Positions 11,509 to 24,197 of a stretch of DNA of 64,000 bases are shown here, piece by piece; the first letter of the stretch is position 1; every line of letters begins with the position of its first letter. The translations under genes and the position numbers were made by a program. The notes beneath the pieces are model-generated. The model was not told the DNA's origin. It worked only from the letters and a program-made list of their open reading frames with translations, and did no database searches. Location: the NCBI RefSeq assembly GCF_019925205.1, contig NC_083560.1, positions 45,616,270 through 45,680,269 of the forward strand. Reading direction: 5' to 3'. The DNA comes from Metopolophium dirhodum. Lineage: Eukaryota; Arthropoda; Insecta; Hemiptera; Aphididae.

Positions 11509-13090
11509 ATGAAGGACATTATATGACTCAGTGTGTTGTGTCGAGGGTTGGCCGCGGCGTGTTTGTTTTGAGTATGATATACAATTTTTTTTTTTCCCGT
11601 CCCCGTCGACGCGATGTCTAATGGTGTTCCAATAATAATATGCGCAGCGGGGACACATATAGTCGTCGGCTTAAGTGGTAATCGATGGACGAATGAGGGC
11701 AGGCGTTATTGGCTTTCGGATATAGGGTTGTCCGCTGTCGGTGCAGCACACTGCGAACCGTCGTAAAACCCGTCGAAATTAATACGTCTCTCAGTTTTAT
11801 ACTGACCTCGACGAGGGACGAAAGCTGTTTTGTTCCGTCCCCGACTCTCGTAATAAGCGTCGCGGGTCTAATCGAATTTCGCCGCAAAAACCAATAAAAT
11901 AAATATCGATTTTCGTTTTCTCTCCGCCGAGGTGGCTTAAACATCTCTCTCTGTCGGGCTCACCGCGGGCGCGCGAACTGGTCACGGAACCTGTCAAACG
12001 TATCACATAAATCTCTGTGGTTGACCTTTATTTATAAGAGTGATTCCATAATTGTCGGACAGCCCGCGATTGTCGTGGAATATAATAACAATACATACAG
12101 TAAACGTAGTATATTTTATAATATTTATTGCGGCACAATCTATCGCGAATAATCTAATTGAGATACGTTAATTTTGCAGTTGGTTTACAATGACGAAAAC
12201 CATTGAGGCGGAACGACTGCGCATAATATAATATATTATTATTTTATATCGTAACGATCGTATCACTTCACCGACGCGTATAAGTAGGCACTGCGTACAA
12301 GAATTACGCCGATAGACTAATTTATACGCGTGTGTATATATATACATAATATACAAGTATTATTTTACACCGGCGAAAACGCATAATAATATAGAAGTTC
12401 AATAAATAACTGTACGTGACAACCAACGTGTGTATAAGAGATTAATGGACATTTTTCTCGTGACTGTAATAATAGCTTCAAATGAATAACACTTTTTAGC
12501 GGCGGCTGCGGGTCAGGCGGGCAGGTACATAGGTATGTATTATATGAGAATCGAAAGAAAAATGCATTTCTCAAATTGTTTTTAAGTGAATTATAGCCGC
12601 ACGAGCGTCGTGCGCATACTATATACGACTGCCGCAGCTCTAAAATATACAATAACGGAGAGGAATGCGCGGCGCTCGTAATTAAAGAAAACGATGAATG
12701 ATGATAATAGTAATAATAATGATAATAATGATAATTCCGACACGTGTGTACATAATACAATGATATACGCAATATCACACTAATATTAAAATGTTATTTA
12801 ATAACGACTCGCGTGTGTTTGTACAGTGATTGCGGCGGGGGCCACGTAAATATCAAACACACATAGTTCTCGACGCGTCTGGTATGCGGTATATACCTAC
12901 ACCTGTTAAAAAAAAAAATAAATGTCTACGACGAGCGAGAAACCGCCAACTCACGAATTTTGTGGATAGACTTGAAGCGACAGTGAAGCGCTCTTATAGG
13001 GAGGTTATGCCCCCTCCCGTCGACCCGTATATCCCCTCAGGTGTGACTTTGGTACCGCATATAATTCATTTAAATGTATTGTTACCATAG

Positions 13091-13340
13091 GGCTCTGATT
13101 TTGTAGCATTTGCGCATATTGATTCTTATAAAAGAGATATGATGGCTGCAATAATTCAGAGAACTGAAATTGCAGAGCATTTAATTTTGCACACTTGAAG
13201 ATTTTTTGAGCTTCTAGTTCCGGTTGAAGGCGTTGTGATATGGTTGTTGTTTGTCAATCGTGTGCTGAACATTGTTTTAAAATTACAATATTCTCTCGTC
13301 GACGTATTACATTATAACAGTATTGTGTTGTAGGCATATT
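13091..13340. other. Lower-CpG unique stretch of unknown nature
   Basis: From about 13085 the text loses the TA/TAA microsatellite style and reads as unique sequence with few CpG (for example GGCTCTGATTTTGTAGCATTTG). No frame of useful length is open and no transposon end is visible. It may be a decayed mobile element or a conserved non-coding piece; I cannot separate these. Confidence 0.25.
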
Positions 13341-13985
13341 TTGACATTGAAATTTCAGAGTATATTAGGTATATATTACAATAATTTATAGTCGAATGGA
13401 AACGTGCAGCGATTATAGGCGTCAGTCGGATGTTTGCACGTTTTGAGAGGAATGGAATGTCCGTGCGAATTTCAATACAAAAACATGTAATACACATCAG
13501 ATAGGTACGCAAAATATATTATGTGTACAGCGAAAAAACGTGTTAAACGCTTCGACTCGGAACGTGAATAATATTAAAATATAAGTTTTGTTTTTTCCGC
13601 GACTGCGAAATTATACTACCGAGGTATATATTATGTATATACCGACCTGTGTAACGCCATATTATAATAATTCATCTGCACCTCCCGTTTGACATAGGTA
13701 GAGGCATACATATCATTAAAATAATATTATATACGTCGTAGAGAATATATAGGTACCTACCCATGTACGCCGAGTTATATATCGGAGAAACTCGATATTA
13801 TTGGCGCCTGTTCAAAGCGCCCGTCCGCGAACGACCCGCGTTCGACGAGCAAAATATAGTACACGCGGGTTGGGCCGACCGATTTAAAAACCAATTGATT
13901 AATAAATATAAATATATGTACAAAAAATCTGATTAATATACGACAGTAATATGCGGTACGGAAGAATAATAATTAAACACACGGA

Positions 13986-14012
13986 AAATTATAAATTATA
14001 AATTATAAATTA
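13986..14012. repeat. AAATTAT tandem repeat (about 3.9 units)
   Basis: Four head-to-tail copies of a 7-bp AAATTAT unit, the last missing its final base. One more ATTATAAATTAT word lies at about 14023-14034 after a short interruption. Confidence 0.85.
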
Positions 14013-14761
14013 CAGATTGCAGAATTATAAATTATACGGGTACCTATACAACAGCTGTATATAAGTACCTATATATTATTTATTAATTCTATAAAAAAAA
14101 ATTAGATTTACGATTTTTCTACATACACCTTTATGCGTGGTTATTAAGTATGATTAAGTCAAGAGATAATATTATAACGCAGTCGGGTAAATTTAAAAAG
14201 TTGAAATGATTTAGGGGCCCATTATTGCAGTTATAATATGGCTTAAGACGGTCGCAATCGAAATACTGCGTACGATGGTACAGTCGGTAAAGATTATAAA
14301 AACGAAAAATATAATAAAAGTTATATGACTTATGTACGTTTTTTGTCGATGCACTTCCGCTTGGCCGCGATATAATATATTGTGTTGTCGCGGCACGCGT
14401 GAATAATGACAAAACGCACTTACCCTGGAGCTTCGCGAGAAGAAATAAACCCTATTTTTGGGCCACTCTTTTCCCGTTATCACATCCCCTACGCAGAGTT
14501 GGGGCGTAATAGTAAGGATGTATATGGTATATACTGTATATAGCTATAATAATATGTGTTGTATTTAAGACTGTCGGTTGGTTTAGCGCCAATCCGGCGC
14601 GTCTTTAAAGGATTTGGTCGCCTTTATAATGTATATATATTATTTTACCCACTTTGAGGATTCGACCTATATATTATGCTCATCGTTCACGACAAAGGGG
14701 TCCTACGACGTCTGTGCGCATCAAAGGATTCGAACGCACACACACTCATAACATATATTTT

Positions 14762-14800
14762 ATAATAATAATAATAATTATTATTATTATTATTATAATA
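14762..14800. repeat. TAA/TTA microsatellite palindrome
   Basis: A (TAA)n run switches directly to (TTA)n, so the tract is a near-perfect inverted repeat able to form a hairpin or cruciform. Confidence 0.85.
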
Positions 14801-16690
14801 ACATTATACAAATAATAATACAATAATATGTTCTCGGATAAAGGGCCTATTGTATACGCGGCGCTGCTTTCTCCCGACTAAACAGCTGACTATGACTATG
14901 ACGACGACGACGACAATAATCCCTTTTTCGTCTGCAACCCTCCTCTGTCGTACCCACACGGACCGAAACCCACTGTTTTGACAAAACGCATATATTTTAT
15001 ACCCGGACACGACGAGCTCACCCGTAACACTCACCGCGGACTCGAGTGTTATATTTGCACACAAGACATATATTATAATAATATCATAAAATCCTCGGAG
15101 GATGTATAAGGTACGCGATGGCAGTTATATTATACACACGTCATATTATACTGCGCAGGTATGTACGACGCGCCGCATATTATTATTATTATTATTTTCT
15201 ATTGTACACCTAACACTTATTTTTTTCACACCACCACCACGGCGGAAAATAACGCGATTCGACACACACCCTTTACGCGTTTTCACTGTCTGTGCATGCC
15301 GGTTTAATCTAAACGTAATCGAATACAATGTTGTTGATCCACCCGCGGGAGGACCGACGGCGGCGGCGATGATGTGTCCTATCGATAACGCCGTTAATAG
15401 TTTACTTTTGTATTTTCGCGGAGATTACATCACTCGCGAGAAAACCCGCACCGTGCACATATCTCCAATCCCCGTTTCGATCGGGGACGGATTCAGCTGG
15501 GGGCAGGACTCTTCGGTAGTCGAAAATACGCGGGGAAACGTGCGAATTTTCCCTCCATACAGGACCGTTTATAATAATAGGTACCTACCTGCAGCAGGTT
15601 TAAAACTCCGATCGCGCTGTGAAATGTTTTACGCGCTATAAATTAATATCAATTTACAAGTATACTTACTTAATGTCACTTAATATACCTTTATGTAATA
15701 TCATTATAGATTGGGAAAATGTAAAAGATTTATAATTGACCAGCAATACGTTACGACCGGTATAGGTATACTGTATATAAGATATATCCGGCTACCTCGT
15801 ATACCACTTTTTTTTATGTACTTCCCAACATTCTACGAATTATAACCTACCCATAAAATAAATTGTAAAAAAAAAAACCTTTTAGTGTAATTTTCGCTCG
15901 CGTGCTCGTTTTACTTGTAATAATAATTTATACATGTAAGTATATACATATACAAAAGCAGACAGAGTGATTGGAAAACGTGACCGTCGGTTTATTTTTT
16001 TACACTCATCGCGGTCTATATTATACACCCATACGTCGTGTATGGTATATTATGTTGTACCACGTTCGTGGTAACGACAGCTGCAGGAGCATATAATATT
16101 ATATTGTATCATACACACGACCGGCGCCGTTGCGGCCAACTCTGCAGGAGGACTGCGAGGACTATGGTCGTGAAATGGAAAATATAATAAAGCCTCCGTT
16201 GTTGTTGTTGTTGTTGTTATTATCATCATGATGTTGTCGCCTCGCTTTTCCGGACGAAAACTCGACGCGGTCGCGTGATCTCGGCCGATCTCATTTGCGG
16301 TTTCGGCGGCAGCAGTTATATGGGACGTGTATATACCTTCCGCGGCCGCAGCACGACAAAACAAACACTCGCATAATATATATATATTATAACATCTTAC
16401 ACACAACAGCGCACCTATCCCGCACCCTCCCACGCTATATATATATATGTATACACGCGGCTGTCAACGGAAACACGACTTTCCAACACGTCATTTATAA
16501 TAAAAAAAATAATAATGACAACAATCCGACATCGGGCGACGTGTGTACATTAACTGCGGGCGTATATTGATTAACGAGCGTCAGCGTCAGCTGCTGCAGC
16601 CGCGATGCGCAATGTCAACCCGAGACGACCGCAACGGAGAGATGACTATTATTGTTATGTGCGCCTAATGGATTTCGGGCTTTGCGGGCG

Positions 16691-16713
16691 AAGAGGAGGA
16701 GGAGGAGGAGGAG
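16691..16713. repeat. (GAG)n trinucleotide repeat
   Basis: About seven GAG/GGA units; reads as poly-Leu on the minus strand in the chance frame 16615-16809. Confidence 0.85.
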
Positions 16714-18300
16714 AACGGGAAGGATACATTTCCTCGACAAAACGCACGCAATGTGTATCGGAATAATATCATTGTATACCCAGGTCGAACTATATATATA
16801 TGCACACAAGTATACCGCGGTATAGGTATAGAACGCGCATATTGCCCGTGACGTTACGATGCGTCGTGCTGACGGGAAAACCGAAGGCTATTCGTTGTGA
16901 TATATAATAAATAATTAATATTGTAGTACGACCGTTGCGGAGACTACGCGCACCGTGCCTGCTGCGCCGGTGGCGTTCCGGAAGGACGCAAGTTACGATG
17001 AACGCATTATGCGCACGTCCGTTTTTGGCAGACGACCGAACTTCATCGGAGGAGACACGTGTATAACATATAACCGTCCGAAACTCCGCGAAAAACGCGA
17101 TTCGATAGAGTCGTAGAGAGGTACAGTGGCACCGGATCTCTATATAATATATAGTTTATAGGCGGGAGTGGCCGAGGCGGACTGGGGCGCGCACTAATGA
17201 TATACGCTATATAGGATGTACTTTTGGAATTTGGACACAATAGTAATTGGCATCGTATTTTGGTCAGAATGTCTATTTGGTATAAAAAAAAATGGTCGCG
17301 GTACTTATATATAGGACCTATATCTGGCTATCTCAGATTTTATTTTCATGCAATACAGCTGCCGCCGCCATATAAGACAGACGTCGGCGCCACCGGTAGA
17401 GTATAATATTATAATATAATATACGCGTGCACTCGTGCGTGTACGTATAAATTGTGAATATTACCGTCGTGCTTTTGCGACGGAACATTTTTACCAAAAT
17501 CGAGAGAGTATGATATAGTGTTTTTTTTTCTTATTTTCATACGCACCGGACTCGTTTTTTTTTTTCTTTAAATATCGCCTTTTCCCCACGCACCCGTCGT
17601 CGTTTGTCGTTTCGGAGAAAGTTCCGAAGCGACGGTTCACTAAATATATTAATATACCTACACATATTATACACAGGTACACAATATTATATTTTGTGTA
17701 TTTCTATATACATGAGATCCGCCTTAAATTATGCGTAAGAATTTGTCCGCTCGTTCCTGCAGTATATAGCATCCGCGCACAGTCCGAAGAAGCGACTCGT
17801 TTCGGTCGTACACATTATCATAAGTATTATTATATTAGTACGTGTATATGATAAATAGGAGGGCTGTGGCGCACGGCCGGCGTTTTACGAGCAATCCGTT
17901 CGGTTTTTTACGACCTCGCGGTTCATTTTGTTTTCCCACACTTACTGCAGGTGGTGCCGTGATATTATAGCTATACATATATATAGGCACCTCGGGTAAC
18001 TCAAAATGTCGTATATCCGTAAAAAATAAAAAATAACACCCAAACGCTTCGCCGTGACGCGCATTATAATATTACATACACGGCCCGGCAATTATATTGT
18101 ATATAATATAGGTACTGTGTGTTATGTATACATTATTATTATTATATATACACTAAGGTACACACAATATATTATGCACACGACGCCGATTAATAACGGA
18201 TGTTATTATATTGTTATTTTAAGTGTTACGAGGCGATACGATCTCCGTACGTTCAAATTTTACGGTATTTATGAGTTTCTCGTATCATCCTCCCGTACCT

Positions 18301-18311
18301 ACACACACACG

Positions 18312-18346
<35 letters not shown>

Positions 18347-18366
18347 ACACACACACACGCACACAC
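18301..18366. repeat. (CA)n dinucleotide repeat with CG interruptions
   Basis: About 66 bp of CA units interrupted by a few GC steps. It produces the poly-Thr/His tails of the frames 18054-18386 and 18223-18441, which are therefore not genes. Confidence 0.92.
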
Positions 18367-19199
18367 GTCATACTATTATTGTGTAGGTGCCTGTACGTCT
18401 GTATACAGCCGTGGCGTGCGCAATCGCATCGCAATATATAGGTATACGTCACGACCGCGACCGCGATGTTGGTATACGCTTTTTGCCCCCGTCAATTTGA
18501 ACGCACACGCTGTCGAATAATAATTATGTCATGTTTACACCGCGCTCGTATTATACATATATATAGACGAGGCGGGTACACGCAGGTATGCGCAAACGGA
18601 TATTTTACCCAATGGAAATCGGACACCGCGCGACGTTTTTCGGCCGTCGAGGTTGTGACGAGTGAAAAAAAAAAGTGCCGGTACACATCATATGAGCACG
18701 ATAAAACAACAACGACGACGACAACAAACATATATAATATATTGTATATAACACAACACGGACGGCATTCAATGACGCGGAGCGAAGATGTGTCCATGAT
18801 ATATTATTGTATAAATGCGCCTTCGATCCCACACGAGGTACGCGTCCGGTCCGCGAGTTCGACGGGTAAAAAAAAAAAAAATAATAATAATACTGGTTGT
18901 GAAACGGCATGAGGTCGTCGTATGGGTGTTTCAAGGTTTACACCTCGCCATTTTTATTGAATTTGATTTTTTTTTTTTCGCCGCGGTCGGACACCGAATC
19001 CTGCCACGACTCGTTTTCGTCCGGAAAATTTATGACGAGCAATGCTCGCGTCATTGGATATAGTCGAAGGTTGTGGACGGTCAGGTTGGGCTGGGAGGGC
19101 TGAAGCTGGTTCGAGCGACTTATTCGGTGAAAATGTCACAAGAGACGAATACTGCATAATTTATTAATTTATCGCCGATAGTATACATATATAGAGGCG

Positions 19200-19650
19200 T
19201 GTTACATTGTTACTACATTAATGTTAAATTAATAAACTTTTTTATGATGTCAGGCCATATGCATTGGTTACAAGTTACTCATAATAAAAATAGTGTTAAG
19301 TATGGAATATTTTAAAAGCCAAAACACAAATAAATAATATCTTATTTTTTAACAACTATATATAGCAGGTTTATACGACATTTGACATTTATTTTGAATA
19401 TTTTGGATTTTATTGATTGGATTATTTCGGTGGAATTGATCGGTTTTCATTGATGTTTAAGAATATTTTAACTTGTTTTTTTTTATAAAATATAATATTA
19501 TATTGTATGTAGTGGGTACCTATATATATACTATAAACTATTACCAATGACGACGATTCAATGGACGTGCCAAAAAATAAAATTCCACACAATTTTCCAA
19601 AACATTTATACGTAACTCCGTGAACTAGCACCACCTCGTGTCAATATGTC
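19200..19650. other. AT-rich, CpG-poor island
   Basis: Composition resembles the recognised transposon remnants and not the flanks. It includes a T-rich run near 19470-19483 and a small minus-strand frame (19422-19634) with no motif. No terminal inverted repeats were found, so decayed transposon is only the most likely reading. Confidence 0.3.
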
Positions 19651-21934
19651 CGATCGAACTCGACTGTTGCGAACCTCAGAATAGTTTATGTAACGGATTT
19701 TCAGTCAGCGCTGCCTATCAGAGTTTGACAAAAAAATAATAAATAAAGAAATACACGTGATATACGATCTACAGGTAGGGCGAACTATACCCGACAGACG
19801 CGTACTCGACTCTATACAGATTGCGCAATATAGTAATGCGTCTGCGACAAGCTGCTGCGATGTTTCAGCAGTCGTCGCGGGTCAGGTATATTTTTTTTCG
19901 AACACACACATCGAATGCGCGTACGATTATTATTACTATTTTGTGCGCGCGTCGAACGGGTGGTAGTTATACCGTATTATATATACCAGTACGATGTAGA
20001 TAACCATCATAATTGAACGCACGGTAGGCGACTCGAAGGCGACGAGGGGACGCGCCAGACCAGACCCGAACGCATTTGACGATGTAATCTTCTCCGAGGA
20101 AGCTGCACGGTATGTATAATATATATATATATAGTGCGGTGCAGCGATGGACGATAATGTTGTTGCTATTATTATTATTATTATTATAACGTATATATAT
20201 ATAGTAAAGTTCGGCGGCGGGGAAATCGGAAAAAGGCAATGAAAGTTATTATACTTTTATACTTTGAGATTTGGACATTTCACGATGGTTCTATATGTAC
20301 AAATTGTGACCCAAACGTCGGACAATTTTTCATCGTCGCTATATTATGTATTATGGTTATCGGTGTTTCAAATAAGGCAAATTGTGGAATGTCATCGGCT
20401 GTATATATAAATGGATACAACATTGTTCAATTCAAAATAAAAAATTATGTTACGTCATGCGCCAACACGGAATGAGTGGTATAACTATAGTGCGGTAGCA
20501 CTCATCACGTCCAGCCACGTCTATACCGCAAGACGGCATACAGGGGTCTGACGGTTCGGGGGCTTACCACTCCGAAAGGATTTATCGAAACATTTTTTAC
20601 CTGCACGTGATTACTTTTAACATTAGTATAATTATACCTATTAATTATTTATGTCGATCATACAATATTTATAATCCCGCCCCACAAATTTTTTTCCCGC
20701 GCACGTGCCCGCTCGAGTCTCATTTGGGTTTTGTTCGCATTACACTTCATCAACATGTAAGCAGCGTATTACTTTTTTGTTTATCGATTATAATTGTTAC
20801 AATGTATTTCTGTACACATTATATAGTTCGTGTCCTGCACGCGTGCCGCATCTCGAACGCTCCACTCGTTTTCGCCAGAAATCTATATCGACGCCAACGA
20901 GTAATATTATTCGCAACAATTTCTAATGTTTCGCCACGGCGTCGGCGACATTGGGATTTCGTACGCGTTCGCGTTTTCGCAATATGCCGATCAATATTCG
21001 TTTGATGTTGATAATAAATATTATTATCATCATCGTCATCGTCGCACGCGCGTGATGATGATGTATATAAACGTATACGATATTATTGTCTAAAGGTTTA
21101 CACGGTTTTTTTTTTTTTTGCAGCGATCCGTCTCCTCGCGGCGCACATACCTATACATACATACCGGTGGGCGTGCGCTTTATTGGCCGGAAATCCGAAA
21201 ATTACACGACGCAATTCGGTCGTGTGCCGCATTTAGGAAACGCCTTATAAAGTAATAGCTTATATTAATGTACATTATATTCCGCGGCCCGTAGCAGACT
21301 TACGGGTGTATGTATATATAGATATAGGTACCTATCTAGCCGTTCGATCGGAGGTCGGCAGAACCCCCTCCCCCCGCCCCCCGCCCCCTCATGACACGCC
21401 GCACACTATATATATATATACAGCAGCAGCAGCAGCAGCTCGTCGACGTTTTTCATTTCGCATAATATACTATCATAATGTTGTTATCACGCTGACCACG
21501 CCAAAACGGGGGAAAAAAAATACGATTGTTTAACTACGTCACACTGCCGCCGCACACGGTTGAATTTTTTTTTGTCCGACCCGAAAACTATTACTATACA
21601 CCATAATATAATACAATATACAAAAGTATGTGGGTATACGATTCGTGCAGGTATCCGGGGTTAACCGCTCTTTGTCGTTTCCGTTCGCGCGAAATTCGCG
21701 GACAACGAAAACGGCCAATTTGCCGGACGGCATGTCGCCTTTTATTTTGTTGCCGGCAACACGCGTATTATCGCTGCTGTGACGTAGGTCGTATTTTAAC
21801 AATATTTACGAATCCATTAGCCGTGGCCAGTATACCTAAACCTAGAGGAGTGTATGCAAACATAGACGTATCAACTATATATATAATATTTTCTACTTTA
21901 TACTTACTGGCTATACCTCTATGCGTTCATAACA
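19651..21934. other. Non-coding DNA
   Basis: Unique-looking DNA with TTA tracts (about 20167-20187), CAG units at 21421-21440 and a C-rich patch near 21365-21389. The frames at 20239-20475 and 20607-21005 lack recognisable motifs. Confidence 0.5.
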
Positions 21935-22472
21935 TAGTCTTGTATAAAAGATACTTTTTAAAAGTATTCAAGCATACTGCGCAGATACAGATGCTTATTT
22001 TCGAAATAATTGAAAATACGTACCTACTAACCTATTTGAATACTCTGTGAAAGTGTAAAAGTATTTGTAGATATTTTCAATTACTTTCAAATATTTCCAA
22101 AGTTTTCATATATGTATAAACAAATTAAAGACGAATTTTCACATTTGTTACGTTCATTTATATCATTTGGTGTAACTATAAAATGCTCATATACCTGATA
22201 TGGTTTATCCGTCGAAGCATTGATATTAGTTGAGTATAATTCACGGCTGAAAATATATGATTATAAATTCTCAATTTTTTTTTTATTTTGGGTGATTAAA
22301 ATAAAAATAGAAAAGGATAAACTAAAAACAACAAGACGTATTTGATTTCAAATACAGATAATTTGAGAAAGTATTTAAAGCGCTTTGTTCTGCAAGTATA
22401 ATTACCTGCTGTATTTAAGATACGTGCCCAAAAAGTATTTGAACACTTTTGCTCGAGTACTTTACAAGTCTG
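21935..22472. mobile_element. hAT-like non-autonomous element (MITE), decayed
   Basis: The left end reads TAGTCTTGTATAAAAGATAC followed by AAAAGTATTCAAGCATACT. The right end, reverse-complemented from 22472, reads CAGACTTGTAAAGTACTCGA followed by AAAAGTGTTCAAATACTTT. These ends are alignable inverted repeats, and the interior is full of AAGTATTTGAATAC-type words. CAG-beginning ends followed by tracts of this kind are characteristic of some non-autonomous hAT elements (family knowledge), but the 8-bp flanks do not match, so the superfamily call is tentative. There is no transposase ORF. The island is AT-rich against its flanks. Confidence 0.52.
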
Positions 22473-23986
22473 GACGTTTGTAATATGAACCATAATAATA
22501 TATACCTATTATAATATTATACTGTACAGGCATAATAGTTTAAAAAAATAATAGCGCATAGCAGAGTACCTATATGTAATATGTAAAATGTATATATTGT
22601 TGTTATGATTATTATTAATCCGGATCGAACAAGGATATTACAACAGCAGTAGGTATGTGCACCTGTATAATATAATATTGGAAACAACATTAATTCACTG
22701 CTTTGGGTGTAGCTATCGCGGTGTAAGTACACACCGTTTTCGTCATTAAAACGTCGTAAACGCGCGTAATGCGCGGCGTATAAACATTTAATCGATATTG
22801 GTGTATAATAATAATATTATAGGCATGCAATAATGCTTCGTAACTATATATATATATATATTCGCGTAGTTACCTATACCTATATCGACACGATGTCGTA
22901 TAGTAATAGTTTAATAATCATCTTTTAAGTATATATACCTATACGCGCGCGTCGCATATTTTGTACGCCTTTTCTTCGAAAAAAAACGATCGTTAAACTA
23001 TATAACATCATATTATTATAATAACACGAGGATTATAACTTTCTTTTTTTTCGGTCGAGCAACAGACACGATTTTTTCACATGACATATTATAGTATAAT
23101 AATAATGTAACCGTATACGAATAATTATATTCAAGTTGCTAAACAAACGACTAATATAGATCATCAGCTCTGTGGGCCACCTGTAGCTGCAGTGTCGCAA
23201 CCGCGCGGTGAGCAGTTTTCGATCGACACGTACAAATATCATAGAAAAACAGATCGAAAACGTCGTGGGAGAAGCCCATTATATCGCGTGTGTGTGTATT
23301 AATTGAGCTGTCGAACGTTGGTCGAAAAAAATCGTTCGATGGCCTGAAATTAAAGGTGTGGATACACTATAATATTATGTGTATAGTGGGCGTGTGTGTA
23401 TTATAAAGCTGCTCCTCGTTTCTAGTGTTATTAGTCGCAATTTTTTTTTTATGTTCACCGAGAAAAAAGGTCAAACGATTTAATGCGTTTTCGTGTACAT
23501 CGTATTATATACGTACCTAAATATACATATATACCAGCAGCCCAGCACTCCTACGGCGTCGATACGTGCAATTTAATATCATTTCTCTCTCTCCCTCTCT
23601 CGATCCGTCTGTCATTGTTGCGGGACGTTCCTCGCCCAACTGAGCTTCAAATAACAGCAGCAACAGCAGCAGCGCAATATCTGCCGGTGCGGGTTTTGCA
23701 TATTATTATTATGCGACAGAAAACTGTAATGATAATATTATAATAATGTGCGCTCGGGCGAGGAAAAAAACCGTCTCCTGTTACGTTCCCACATATTAAC
23801 CGCGACTATACGCGCGGACAGTGTGATTTCATTTAAACCTTAGTCGCTGTAAAGTGCACTGCGAAAAAAATTGCGTACATAAATAATAATAATTACTCTG
23901 CGAAGAATGCATGACATATAATAATGCTTACGATAATATCATGTGTTACGTATCAATATAATTTTATATGGGAATAATATAAATAT
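22473..23986. other. Non-coding DNA
   Basis: TA-rich tracts (about 22846-22862), short CT units near 23584-23600 and CAG units near 23654-23673. Nothing gene-like is supported. Confidence 0.5.
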
Positions 23987-24197
23987 ATAATTGTGAGGTA
24001 CAAATTGTTAGTGGTTTTTTTTTTTCGTTCGTCTAACACTCTGCACATATTGTGTACCTATACAATATGTGCACAATCCAACTTATTAAATAATACACAA
24101 TAATAATATATAATTGATAAATATTAAATATTATACTTCCATATCATGCTGTATCTAATATTGATTTTTAGTCACGAGTTTGTACCTCAATAATTAT
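23987..24197. mobile_element. Small MITE candidate with internal hairpin
   Basis: ATAATTGTGAGGTACAAA at 23987-24004 is mirrored by TTTGTACCTCAATAATTAT at 24179-24197, including a perfect ten-base GAGGTACAAA/TTTGTACCTC match. Between them lies a strong hairpin: TGCACATATTGT (24042-24053) with ACAATATGTGCA (24062-24073), extendable to a 4-nt loop. Length of about 210 bp and AT-richness fit a MITE. No target-site duplication is certain, so chance or a purely structural element is possible. Confidence 0.4.
24042..24073. repeat. 12-bp perfect inverted repeat (hairpin)
   Basis: TGCACATATTGT and ACAATATGTGCA separated by eight bases. A further G-T and T-A pair close the loop down to ACCT. Confidence 0.8.

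Larger units (their letters stand above)
8797..13090. other. Non-coding DNA with G/C homopolymers
   Basis: Holds a (TTA)n tract near 9985-10005, a C-rich patch near 10122-10141, a G19 run at 10579-10597 and a G4-capable run at 11487-11508. Several overlapping frames in 10.2-12.0 kb lie in CpG-rich DNA where stop codons are rarer, and none has a recognisable domain. The frame 12830-13090 reads fairly protein-like (acidic and basic residues mixed) but matches nothing I know. Confidence 0.5.
13341..19199. other. Non-coding DNA with microsatellites
   Basis: Contains a 7-bp tandem array at 13986-14012, a TAA/TTA inverted tract at 14762-14800, a GTT/TTG tract near 16198-16217, a (GAG)n tract at 16691-16713 and a CA tract at 18301-18366. 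The frame 15102-15641 (179 codons) is the longest non-repetitive frame of the window but has no recognised domain and includes a TTA repeat near its start. Confidence 0.5.

Noticed and set aside
14657..14740. Two B-box-like words (GTTCGAATCC and GGTCGAATCC on the minus strand) suggesting a tRNA
   Set aside because: No A box lies upstream at the right distance (that side is a TAA/TTA tract) and no cloverleaf can be drawn.
18301..18366. Thr/His-rich peptides encoded in the CA tract
   Set aside because: Products of reading a dinucleotide repeat; no flanking coding signal.
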